DNA from: Clavaria fumosa
Lineage: Eukaryota; Basidiomycota; Agaricomycetes; Agaricales; Clavariaceae
Assembly (NCBI GenBank): GCA_951802425.1
Contig: OX637795.1
Location: forward strand, 1,612,001 to 1,676,000
DNA length: 64,000 bases
Reading direction: 5' to 3'
This document shows, one piece after another, positions 31,836 through 42,788 of the stretch; the stretch's first letter is position 1, and every line of letters starts with the position of its first letter. The notes under the pieces were generated by a model. The model worked only from the letters and a program-made list of their open reading frames with translations. It was not told the DNA's origin and made no database searches. A program made the position numbers and the translations under genes.

Positions 31836-32360
31836 ATGCTGGACCTAGCTGTTGCCCCCTTTGATGGGCAGAAAAGGAACTTTCGTATGTTCCTCTGATC
31901 CCTTCGCCTCCTCTTTATGGCGAACCCGACTACCTATGCTGTGGACCTGGTGAAGATCCTTTTTGCTCTGAGCAAAATTACTGGAGAAGGATTTGCTGCA
32001 GAGTGGGCAAATATGAAGGCAGAGGAGATCCTGGGTAGTGGCAAGGCTGGAACCTGGGCAGAGTTTGTGGAGGAGATGAAGCGTGCATTCAATGACCCGA
32101 ATGACTGTGCGACTGCCCTTGCCGATATTGCAGGGCTGAAACAGGGTGCCATGACAGCACCGGAGTTCTTCACAAAATTTGAGACACTGTTCCGACAGGC
32201 GAAGTTGAGTGCAGAGAAGGACTCAGGAATCCTAGTCCATTGGCTGGAGTTGAACCTGAGTAGGAGGTTGGTGGAGAGAATCTATGGTGTCTCCCCAATG
32301 CCAGAGACATATGGAGAATGGAAGGTGCTGGCTGAGAGGCTTGATGCCCAGCAAAAGTGA
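31836..32360 (+). pseudogene. Gypsy-2a gag
   Basis: Gag domain starting MLDLAVAPFDGQKRNF, with a TGA at 31896-31898 where Gypsy-2b has CAA and Gypsy-1b TGG, pointing to an ancestral CGR codon. It continues EFVEEMKRAFNDPND, ADIAGLKQGAMTAPEFF and LVHWLELNLSRRLVERIYG, and stops at 32358-32360. Downstream, out of the main frame, the knuckle CFQCHQTGHAVRFC (about 32534-32575) is intact in this copy only. The leader upstream contains the conserved ATG-less frame at 31510-31701. Confidence 0.85.
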
Positions 32361-32822
32361 CTGGATGGGATACTTGTGGAACGGATACCGCAACCCACTG
32401 CGACACCCACATGACCTACCGCGACCCTACTGCGACCTGCCGTGACCATTTCACGACCTCTTGTGACCCCTCTGCTGTGTACTCTGGATGTGGCCATGGC
32501 CTGAGGATGGGCCCCTGCTGATGAGAGATGTTGTTTCCAATGCCACCAGACTGGCCATGCTGTCCGTTTCTGCCCCCTGCCTGATACGCATCTGCAGGTC
32601 CCAAGGGCCCAAACCTGGGCAGCACCATGTGCCCCCCAAATGGTGGAGGGATATGAGAAAGAGATTGCATGGCTCCGAGCCTGCATAGAGCTGTATGAGA
32701 GAGAGAGGAGGACTCCTGCTGGGGAGAAGAAGTGTGCCAGCCTCCTTTCCACCCCTGTGCCTGCTGCAAGTATACCCTGATATACTATCTTGCAGCGGAG
32801 ACATACCTGAATTGGGGCTGAG

Positions 32823-35800
32823 GTGAAGGAGGAAGTGAGACTGGCAGAGTGCCTAACCAGAGTGCAGCCAGAAGTGCAGAAACATGTGCCACAAGAGCTA
32901 GCCATCCAGGTGCACTTGGAGGCTCTCAGCACTGGCAAAGGGACCACAATGAAGGCCCTTGTCGACTCCAGGTGCACCAACTGCTTCATGGATTTGAAGT
33001 GGGTGAAAGGAGTGGGACTGGAGCCATCTCTCCTGCTGAACCCAATCACCATGTATAATGTGGATGGGACACAGAACAGGAATGGAAAGGTCCAGTATGG
33101 GATAGAGGTGCTGGTGAGAGTTGGTGACCACCAGGAGCAGATCCACTTTCTGCTGGGAAAGACCCAGTCCCACAAGGTCATCCTTGGGCATGACTGGCTC
33201 AAGTGGCATAACCCAGATATCGACTGGAAGAAGGCAGAGCTGAGCCTTACCTGTTGCCCCACACAGTGCTCTCCATCCCCATGAGCCCCTGCACCCCTGA
33301 CAATGAGTACCCTCGCATCTGCGAGTATTCCAGACACCTGTTTTCCCAACTCTGGCCCCACCCCTGATTGGCCCAGCCACTACCCTTCGGTTTTTAGTGA
33401 AGCGAAGTGGGATGAGCTTCCCCGCTCCCGACCGGACTTTGATATTAAAATTGAGTTCAAAAATGACCCTGAGCACCTCTCCTCCAAGCTATACTCACTG
33501 ACATGGCAGGAGATGGTGGAGATGAACCATTGGGTGGATGAGCAGCTCGCTTCTGGATGAATCCGGCCCTCGAAATCCCCGTATGCCAGCCGCTTCTTCT
33601 TCAAACATGAGAAGGACAAGCTGCAGCCAATTATCGACTACTCGAGGCTGAATGCACACCTGGTCAAGGACAAGTACCCCCTTCCCCGCATCTGAGACAC
33701 AGTGGATGTGCTTAAGGGAGCATTGATCTACTCTAAGATTGATGCAAAGGGAGGTTTCTCATCTATGCAGGTCTGGCCCAAGCACCAGCACCGCTGCACC
33801 TTCCTTACACCCCGTGGACTCTTTGAACCAGCTGTCATGTGGTTTGGACTGCAGAATGCCCCTGCTACCTTCCAATGCTTCATGAATCATGTGTTGAGGG
33901 AGGAGATTGCAGGAGGACATGTGAGGGCCTATGTGGATGATGTCATTGTGTTTGCAGAGGACTTGGCTACATACCAGTACTGGATGGATCAGGTCTTGAG
34001 GAAGTTTGGAGAGAATGGGTTGTGTCTCAAACTCAGTAAATGTGAGTTTGAGAAGAGTGAGATCATCTTCCTGGGGATGAAGATCTCCCACAACAGACTA
34101 GAGCATGATCCAGCCAAGGGTGCAGCAGTCCAAGATTGGCCATGTCCTAAGAATGTGAAGGATGTTCAGAGGTTCAATGGGATGCTGAACTACCTCCGCC
34201 AGCACATCCCAAATCTTTCTGCCTGGGCAAAGCCACTCTTCTGGCTGACTGGGAATGTTCCATGGAAATGAGAGGAGGAGGAGGAAGCAGCCATCTGAGA
34301 TCTCCGCCAGGCACTCGTATCGGCCCCAGTCTTGGCCCTGCCTCAGGACAAAGGGAGATGGAAGGTAGAGACGGATGCGAGTAACCTGGTGACTGGTGGA
34401 GTGCTCTCGCAGCAGCAGATGGATGGAACCTGGAGAGTTGTTGACTATATCTCCAAGGCCCTCACTGCAGCTGAGAAGAACTATGATGTGTACGACAAGG
34501 AGTTCTTGGCTGTGATTCGGGCACTTCATGAGTGGCAGGTGTACATTATTGGAGCAGATGAAACAATTGAGATCTGGATGGACCATGTGAACCTCCAGTA
34601 CTTCCAGAAGCCCCAGAAGTTGAAACCGAGGCAGGTCCATTGGGTTGGAGAGCTCCAGTGCTTTGACTTTGAGATAAAGTATTGCACTGGCAAGTTGAAT
34701 ACAAAGGCAGATGCACTCTCCCGGAGACTGGACTATGGAGAGATGGTGGAGGAGGATGCACCAGTGCAGGTTTTCCTGGAAACAGAAGTCCATGTGTCAT
34801 TCACATTGGAAATGGAGATGCTACTCCAGAAAAATAGTGCGGTACACATACAGAAGCCGGAGGAGCTTGATGACGAGTGGACACGAGATCGTGCTGGACT
34901 CTGGCAAAAGGGGATAGTCACTTGGGTCCCCCCAGGAGCTCGTGAGGCTGTCCTCGAGTTTGAGCATGACCTCCCTGCTGCTGGACACCCTGGGCCCCAG
35001 AAGTTGAGAGCGGCACTAGTGAAGGGTTATTGGTGGCCAGACATGGTGAAAGATGCAGATTGGTATGCCCAGGGGTGTGAGACCTGCTAGCGGACGAAGC
35101 CTGACCATACCAAGCATGCTGCCCCACTGCACCCCCACCCTGTTCCTGATGGTCCCTGGTCGGTGATCTCATGGGACATAGTCGGTCCCCTCCCCCTCTC
35201 CTGTGGACATAATGCCATCCTTGTCATCATTGACAAGTTCGCAAAATGGACACTGCTTGAGGCAATCAGACTTGACCTCATGGGACTTGGAGCAGTGTGC
35301 CTCTTCCGAGATCAAGTGTTTCAGGACCATGGAGTCCCTCATAAGGTCGTGAGTGACTGAGGCTCCCAGTTTGTGTCTCGGTTCATGAAGGAGTTCTACT
35401 CTATGATCCAAGTAAAGGCAAACCCAAGTATGGCCTTCCACCCACAGACTGATGGGCAGACGGAGCGGGCAAATCAGGAGATGGAGATCTATCTCCGGGC
35501 CTATGTGGACCACCTCCAGGATGATTGGGCCGAGTGGTTGTTGACTGCTGAGTTTGCTCTTAACAATTGTGAGCACTCCATGACAGGACAGATGCCTTTC
35601 TTCCTCGATTATGGATGACACCCTTGGAATTGGGGACTCTGCCCACCTTCTGAGGTGAACCTGGCAGCGGACGAGTGGATGGCTAAGCTCACGGAGTCCC
35701 AAAGAGCAGCCAAGGAGGCAATGGAGAAAGCGGCAGCAGTGATGAAGAAGAGCTATGATAAGGGGAAACACCCAAGTCGGGAGTACTCTGAGGGAGATCT

Positions 35801-36245
35801 GGTCTGGCTGGATACTAGAAACTTGAAGATGGACCGGCCCTCTAAAAAGCTTGACAACAAGAGAGCAGGCCCCTTTGCAGTTGAGGAGAAGGTGGGACCT
35901 GCTGGGTATCGCCTCAAGCTCCCTCAGGCCTGGTGCATCCATCGGGTCTTCAACGAGTTGCTGTTGATGCCATACCATCCCCCTTCCTTCCCTTCCCAGA
36001 ATCTGCCTCCCCCTCCACCCCCTACAATTGATGATGACCACCTGGAGTATGATGTGGAGGCAATCCTTGATGTCAAGAAGGTGGGGCATGGGGTGAAGTA
36101 CTTGGTGAAGTGGTTGGGATACCCAGTGGAGGAAAACACTTGGGAGCCCCATAGGAACCTCACCAACATAGCACTGCTGCTCTGGGACTTCTTCCTTGCC
36201 CACCCTGACAAGGCCAAGCTAGCTGGTCAAGATGCCCAGCCTTAA
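32823..36245 (+). pseudogene. Gypsy-2a pol
   Basis: Protease with ALVDSRCTN (DSG changed to DSR), reverse transcriptase with [14 protein letters not shown] and AYVDDVIVFAED (catalytic pair kept), RNase H (WKVETDASNLVTGGVL, KADALSRRLDYG), integrase core (SWDIVGPLPL with the first aspartate, GSQFVSRF, PQTDGQTERANQE) and chromodomain (YDVEAILD, YLVKWLGYP, ENTWEP). In-frame stops end at 33284, 33560, 34271, 35090, 35360 and 35618. The final TAA at 36243-36245 precedes the polypurine tract AAGAGGGGGGGGA. Confidence 0.92.
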
Positions 36246-36256
36246 GAGGGGGGGGA

Positions 36257-36544
36257 TGTTAGGATTGCTTACCTAAGCCATCCCAAAAGGAGGAGTTGTG
36301 GAGAAATTAGAGAAGATTGTTCAAAGGTCACATGACCTGTGGTGGAGGATTACATAATTTGGAGATCACATGACTTGGGCCTGGGCGTGTCACGTGATCC
36401 GGGAGGTCCGAGCGTGGGAACGCTGGCAAATGCCGAAGTGTTTGCTATATATACTACGTCTTTTCCATTCTTGTACTCTTTTCCCCTTATCTTAGTATTG
36501 TCATCATGACCTTATGCTTAAGTTGCATGAGACCCAGTCTGATA
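36257..36544 (+). repeat. 3' LTR of Gypsy-2a
   Basis: Starts TGTTAGGATTGC, ends CAGTCTGATA and is followed by the target duplication GGTTC. TATA box and E-boxes are at the same offsets as in the 5' LTR. Confidence 0.93.
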
Positions 36545-38200
36545 GGTTCAAGCTTGTGTTTTTGGTGAACCAAACCTATAAATGGGTTCAAGCACCCATT
36601 TTTACCTGAACCATTACTATTTAAGGCAAAAGTTCGGTTCTGAACCATAGAACTGGACCTGAACCCAGTTCATGGTTCACAAATTTGCCTGAACCAGACC
36701 AAAAGTTCAGTTCTAGGTTCAGCAATTTTCTGGAAGAACCAGACTGAACCAAACTTTCCCATCACTAGACCCAATGTTCCCCTCCCTGAACCATTTGTGC
36801 TCCATCAAGCTGTTTGGAATGCCTGGACAAGATCCCCTACACCCAAAATTCCGCTCCAACACCCAGCAACGTCTGGTGTCAGTCCTCCCCTTGACCAACT
36901 GCCACAATTTCAAGGACAGTCACCTGAAAATTTTAACAATGCAATTGATTTAGTCTCCAATACCGATTCTGACCAGCCCAGGCCAAATCCCATCCTGGAT
37001 GTGGCGCCTCAAGCTCTGCAGGCGACTTGTGCTATCCATCAAAACCCTCCATAAAGTAATCAGCTGGCTGGAAATATCAAGCCTTGCAACATCACCAATC
37101 TAAGGAACTGGCCAGCTGGAAATGTCAACCTTCGCAATGCCACAGATGTGTGGATGTTCTATGAGAAGGTCAATAATAATTTGAAGGTGGTCTGCAAATT
37201 CTGCACATATGTTGCTTCATTCTATCATTTTTATCACTCCCTTACCTCAGAGTCCAGGAACCTTGCTAAGACTCAGTGTCACCTTGTCCCAGCAAGTTTC
37301 TTGTCAACCTCATCTACATCAACACTCTGGAACCACCTTGTGCCAAAACATGAGGCACTTTGGGTTCAAGCATGTGACCGACTGAAGATACCAATCAAAA
37401 TGCAAGCAGGGTGTGCTGGGGAAGATATCGTTTACCACTGATATGTTGTCAGATCCCAATAGAGAACCTTTTATGGCCATCACAGCACATTGGATTGTAA
37501 TCAAAGCTGAGAAAACTCCAGCAGGTCTTCAGTATTCTCTTTGTCTTCAAGCTGCACTGATAGGGTTCATCCATGTTCCTGGCCACCATATGGGAGAGCA
37601 CCTCACTCATGCATTCATCAGTATTTTGGATCATATAGGAATCATGGAAAAGGTATGAAAATGTTGAATAACAGTGTTTGTACTTATCAATATGTTTACA
37701 GATAGGCTGGATCACGACTGACAATGCCACAAATAATGATCTGCTCATGGAGATGCTTGCCAATGAACTCAATAGGTGAAAAATAAATTTGAACAGGTAC
37801 ACACAACATATTCAGTAAGCAGCTTCCATTCTGTCTAGTAATGACTCAATTTTTTTCAGATGTTTTCCACACATTGTCAATCTGGCCATCAAGGCAGTTT
37901 TAGCAGCTATGACCAAGTTAGAACATGGCAAGGAAGACTCCAGTGACTATGATCCTCCATCTCAACCAGCAACATACTTACCACTTATATTGGAGTGTGA
38001 TCCCATTTCAATTATTTGAACCTTCATCGCAACTGTGAGTGGCTCTGCTCCACAATTGGATTTGCTCAAATTTTTGTAGGTGTGATGATCATCAATACTT
38101 CTGAATGAATTTTCCATTATCCAACAATGACTCAATGCTATGAAGTACCAGCTTATTTGCAATGTCAAGACAAGATGGTTGTCAGTATTGCTGATGGTAA

Positions 38201-38445
38201 AGCACATTTTGTGGCTTAGAGTGTGTCTGGCAGCAATTCTGTGTGTGGCAATTTCTGCACAAAATCTCAATCTGGCACTTTTTTTGTCTTTCTTTCTTTC
38301 CATTAGACTCCTACTGGGGCTTTGCCCTATGTCGGAGTATGCTACCAGGTTGTGCATTCTGTTGTATATCTTAGCAGAGGCTTTGGGTCGCTTAGCGAGC
38401 ACCATTGCGCATATGCACTTATAAGTGGTCAGAGCTGGGTGCATT
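38201..38445. other. No gene recognised
   Basis: Lies between the hAT-3 relic and the LINE 3' end. It shares an AGAGTGTGTC-GCAGCAATTC word group with 50262-50285, so it may be part of a dispersed repeat. Confidence 0.35.
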
Positions 38446-39823
38446 AAAAACCCCCAGTGGGGGAAAAGCTACCAGATGCTGTGCAAAGTTAGACTAAAAG
38501 ACTGGCACTTTCGGAGTGCTGGTGTGCGTCGCATTCAGTGCTGCCCTGGGTGCTGGGTGTGTGGGTGTGTGTCGTCATTGGCATCGTGCCGTGTTCCCAT
38601 TGGGCAGTGCGACATCGTTGGTGGGGGTCAGTCGGTTGTTGTGCTTGAAGCATTTGGATGCCAACACATATTTGACGACCTTCTTTGCCGCTGTCGGGTC
38701 TGTGAGTAGGTGTCTGAGGCTCTGGGCGCCCCTGCCCATGCGTCCCATTATCGCGTTTCTCAGGGTAGTTGTGCTCATGCATGTGAGGAGGAAAATGTCG
38801 AACCGTTTCTTCCTCCTGTCCACAGTATGGGCATTGGGGGTCCTCAGCAGTGCCTATCCTGAAAAGGTGTTGTCACAGCGGGATGTGTCCAGTTCGTAGC
38901 TGTAGTAGGATCAATGACTGAAGTTTCGGTAGTTCTTTGACTAGTCAGAGGAAACCCTTCGAGGGTAGGGAGTTGTCGACGTGCTTCATGTGGTTATAGT
39001 GTAGAGAACCCTTCCACCACTGCCTGGCCCTTTCCTGTATTGATTTTCTAAGCGTCAATGATAGCGCCGCTTTGCTGCCTGCAACCTTCTTCTTGAGGAA
39101 CCTCGGGAGTTCATGACTGGGGCTGGAGATTCCCTGAGCCGCCTCCTTAGCTGCCTTGTCCACTAGTTCATTACCTACCACTCCGTGGTGGCCCGGGACC
39201 CACATCACTTTACACTTGACCTCGTTCCTTCTGTGGTCCATACGTCTGACCGCCGTCTCGAAGGCGGTTAGCATGTCATGCGATGGGGAGGGTCGGGCGA
39301 GTTGTGTGGCGAGGAGGGCCGCCTGGCTGTTAGGAAGGCAACCATACTAAACCTACCCTTCTCTTTCTGGAGCAGGTGTGCTCCCAGTCCTAGTGCCGCC
39401 ACCTCCGCTGCGTAGACTGTGTGTTGGGTTTGTTTCCCCAGATGAAACTGGATGGTCTTCTGTTGCCGGTTCCCTCGAATTAACACCGCCGCCGCCCCTA
39501 TTCCTCCTTCGTACCCTGATCCATCTGTGAAGATGTTAATGTCCGCTGCTTCTTCCCTCAGTCTCCGGATCGCTTCTTCTTTGCTAAGTTGGATTTCTAT
39601 TCTTACTGGCGGTCTTTGCTTTGGGTGTCGACCAATGGCTGGGGTCTTTTCTACTGAGTCCGGGTTGATTCTCCTGAAGTCTGCCATGAGTTGGTGAAGA
39701 GGTGATAGGTGAGTTTTGGGGGTCCGTTTGTGGGTGCGGGAGAGGTGCTGGTGTATTGGGTGGGACTTTGGGAGTGTCACCATTCGTAGTAGTGCTGCCC
39801 AAGTGCAGTTTGTCAATGAGTAG
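38446..39823 (-). pseudogene. LINE-1 3' part: RNase H domain, C-terminal zinc finger and 3' end
   Basis: Tad-like non-LTR retrotransposon, minus strand. RNase H: NIFTDGSGYEGGIGAAAVLI (first catalytic D), YAAEVAALGLGAHLL (E), then after a frame change VMWVPGHHGVVGNELVDKAA (last D). The C-terminus has a CPYCGQEEETVRHF zinc-finger start near 38830. Downstream, about 38450-38480, the non-coding tail contains a CCCCCACTGGGGG hairpin, possibly the recognition structure of the 3' end. Frame breaks make it inactive. Confidence 0.86.
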
Positions 39824-41635
39824 CATCAGGAAAAGTGCGAAGTGACTTATGATTACTTAACTTTACTTAGCCATCTTAAATGTGTGATTAAGACTATCAA
39901 GACAGTCTCAGATGACAAAGTTGTCTTGGGGATGTCTTAATTTTTTTATAAATAATGGAATCTAAGACATGATAAGTATAACCAAGTAGCCAAGATTATA
40001 AGCACCAGATGAAAATAGTACTAAGAGCAAAAAGCCATGGTATAAGAGCTCAAGTGCTATGCCTAAGAAAACATCTGTCCTAAGACTGTCCAGGCATTAA
40101 GATAGTATCTTTCATAAGACCATCCAGAAGTTGAGATGTAATTTTAAGAAATGGTTTCACCCAATCCAAGACCAAATAAGATGGCTAGATGACAAGCTTG
40201 AAACATCTTTTCTAAGACCATCCAGATGTAATTACAAAGAGGAGGGTGCCACCCAATCCAAGACCAAATAAGATGGCAAGTACAGCTCCATCTTTCTCAA
40301 GATGACAAGATCTAAACCTAAGAAAATAACTCTTCTAAGACCATCTAGATATCAAGGTAATATCTTTTCTAAGACCATTCAGATATTAAGATGTAATTCA
40401 ATGAAGTGGTGCACCCAAGCCATTGAAGCCAAGACCAAGAAGATGACCAGCAGAGTCTTAATCAAATGGGTTAATCTGCTGCATCAGGAAACATCAAATT
40501 TTCTTAACCAAACATAGCTGAACTTAGCCAGCTTAAAGCACCTTAGCCAGCTTGACACAAGTAGCTACATATCAAACAAGACAGCTAAGATGGCTAAGAT
40601 GTATAAGACAAGCTGCCACTGCCATTGCCACCACCATCACCACTGCTACCTCTATTGCCACTGCTGCTGCCACTGTTGCTGCTGCCACTGCTGCCACTAC
40701 TGTCACTGCTTTGCCACTACTGCTGTATTTCTGCCACCATTACTGCTTTGCTGCTGATGCTGCTGTTGCTGTTGGTCTTAGAATGAATGTGGTCTTAGGT
40801 GTAGTGCTTGAGCATCCTTATGGCCAAAGATCCCCACAGTGCAGTCAAAGTTTGTCTGAACTGGTCACTGAATCCAAACTTTGGTTCAGTCCTCAGATGT
40901 TCACTTCCTCACCTGAACTGAACTTGCAGTTCAGTTCTGGGTTCCCTATTAGAGGGTACTGCCTAATCAGGGTGAGGCTGTGTCAGCATTGCCTGCAGTG
41001 TGAAGTGCGAAGTTCCTGCAATTTCAAACTCAGCATGACAACACTGTGGGTTCTCAACAACCAATAAATGGATTACCTTCAAATTTTGATAGGATATAAA
41101 CACTTATTAGGATGGCTTATATTAATATTTGCATGATTTATACACATTTACTGAGGGCACAGGAACAAATCCGTGTTGTGTTTATTTTAAACTCCGACCT
41201 TCAGAAAGTTGTCACATGCTGCTATGTTGAACTTGTCATTCTCCCACCATCACCCATGCCTCTTTGACGATGATGGCGGCGGCACATAACTACTTGAATA
41301 CTAATAAGTTGAGTCTAATTTGAGGATTAAGATCATTGAAGTTTGGCCAAGTTCTGGTCAAGAAAGTTTTATGTGTTTAAGACAGGTTTCAGTCAGATTC
41401 AGTAGCTGTAAGGCTAACTTTCAGCTCTTAATTATACTTGATACCTCTTGGTCTGCCAGATGCTAAGAATCATTAAGGCCTGCCAAGATTATTAAGATGT
41501 ATCTAAGACAAATCTGGAAAATTGGATTGTCTTAGACTAAGACAGTCTCATCTTAGTCTAACTTGTCTTAATTTTTCTTAAATCCAACCTAAGACAGGTC
41601 TAAGACTGCCTAAGTCACTTTGCACTTTCCTGATG
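39824..41635. mobile_element. Non-autonomous inverted-repeat element (1.8 kb) inside LINE-1
   Basis: Ends CATCAGGAAAAGTGCGAAGT and the complement of CATCAGGAAAGTGCAAAGT. It shares the CATCAGGAAAAG terminus and TAAGAC-rich arms with hairpin element F1. The interior has repeated TAAGACCATCCAGAT modules (40080-40440) and a CCACTG/CTGCCA triplet block (40610-40770); no coding sequence. I could not define a clear target duplication. Confidence 0.7.
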
Positions 41636-42788
41636 ACTAGGTGGAAGGGCAAAAGATATGTGTGTGTTTCGACTGTGTCCATTGCTGTCGTCCTCATAGG
41701 GCCCATCGTCAGAAGAGCCTGTCATTGAATTCTTGCTAGTTGTCCTCCAGTTCTGGTCCTCCTCCCTAGTTGCAAGGCGCACCCCCTTCTTGGGTTCCCC
41801 CAGACATTGACTGTGTATAGCATTCTGGGGATGCAAACTGATAGGTACAAATGCCTTGCCAGGTGGAGTGGGATGCCACTCTTCATCTTGGCGATCCTTC
41901 TAGTTTTGTGAGGCCCAGTACGTACCTTTGGCCAGTGCGTTCGCGATTTGCTCTGTCCAGGACAGCATTTGATTGAGTATTATGCCGAGGAATTTCGTGC
42001 TCTGAGATGGTCATATTGTGTAGTTTCCGATGGTGATCACTTTTCTGGGCTCTGGCTGTCGCTTTCTTGGTTGTAGCTGTCTGGGTACCTGCCTATGGGA
42101 GAAGCCAATCAGTGTGCATTTCAGGAGCTCAACTTCGCAGTTGTGTGTCCTGGCCCATTCCAGGAAGCTGCCTGGCTTTTCCATCGTATCCTTGAGTATC
42201 TGGTTAGTCTCCTCAAACGTGTGGCCTCTCGCTAAGAAGACTTGATCATCAATGAATCCACTGGCAGCCTGGGTGTTGGATCTGTTTGCTGTGACCATTT
42301 CGAGCACTGGGGAGTTGTAAACAATATAGCATATTGGCGAGAGAAGGCATCCTTGGTCTAGGCCTGCCGTTATTTCAAGGGGTTCCGATCTGGAGTCATC
42401 GAATACAATGTTAGTAGAGCAGTTACGTAGCTTCTCTCCTATCCAGTCCGTGTACTCTTGCGGTATGCCCCCCCGATGCATTCCATTCTGTAGCATTTGG
42501 ATGTCGACGCTGGGGAAGGCGCCCTTGATGTCCAAAATGAGCCCTGCGACCAACTTGTGTCTTTGCCATGCATCCTTTATGTATTTGACAACTAGCAGGG
42601 CATCAGTGGCGGTCCTGCCTGGCCTACCACTGAAGTGTTTGTCTGGCAGGAGCTGGAACTTTTCCAATATGAATGTCAGGTCTTCGGCTACCATCATCGA
42701 TAGGGGTTTTGCAAGGGTCTTGAGGAGGACGATCAGCCTGTAGGCTTTCGGGACAGTGTACTTGGGGCGGTTGGGTTTGCATAGCACT
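41636..42788 (-). pseudogene. LINE-1 reverse transcriptase domain
   Basis: Minus strand: LCKPNRPKYTVPKAYRLIVLL, LLPDKHFSGRPGRTATDALL, AGLILDIKGAFPSVDIQML, TAGLDQGCLLSPICYIVYN, then SGFIDDQVFLA, the RT catalytic FxDD box, all in the order expected of LINE reverse transcriptases. The open frame covers 42011-42787. The thumb region continues with frame breaks to 41636. At 42788 it is interrupted by an LTR-like insertion and continues at 44487. Confidence 0.9.

Larger units (their letters stand above)
30978..36544 (+). mobile_element. Gypsy-2a, full-length chromovirus (5567 bp), defective
   Basis: Two 288 bp LTRs (30978-31265 and 36257-36544), target duplication GGTTC (30973-30977 and 36545-36549). 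Same gene order as Gypsy-1b, but a separate subfamily: LTR ends are TGTTAGG and TCTGATA and the primer pair differs. The LTRs differ at about 18-19 positions by hand count, mostly CpG transitions. Several in-frame stops inactivate pol; the YVDD box and integrase motifs remain. Confidence 0.95.
30903..36767. mobile_element. hAT-type MITE M1, copy 2, split by Gypsy-2a
   Basis: Ends TAGTGATGG (30903) and CCATCACTA (to 36767) with the exact 8-bp duplication GACCCAAT (30895-30902 and 36768-36775). Removing Gypsy-2a and one GGTTC leaves 75 plus 218, that is 293 bases, the same length as copy 1. Confidence 0.94.
30670..38200 (+). pseudogene. hAT-3 transposase, degenerate, interrupted at 30903-36767
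   Basis: A BED-finger hAT transposase in pieces. The proline- and serine-rich N-terminus reads GLSLDGQPNALSLTDLS up to 30902 and continues as PNVPLPEPFVLHQAVWNAW from 36776 once MITE M1 copy 2 and one duplication copy are removed. A BED-type zinc finger follows (VWMFYEKVNN, VVCKFC, LWNHLVPKHE; about 37145-37370), then SFTTDMLSDPNREPFMAITA with the first catalytic aspartate, an intron at 37653-37701, WITTDNATNND with the second, a second probable intron ending near 37858, and CFPHIVNLAIKAV, the CxxH motif. It fades near 38200 (VKTRWLS). Stops and shifts show it is dead. Its relation to the M1 MITEs is unproven. Confidence 0.82.
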
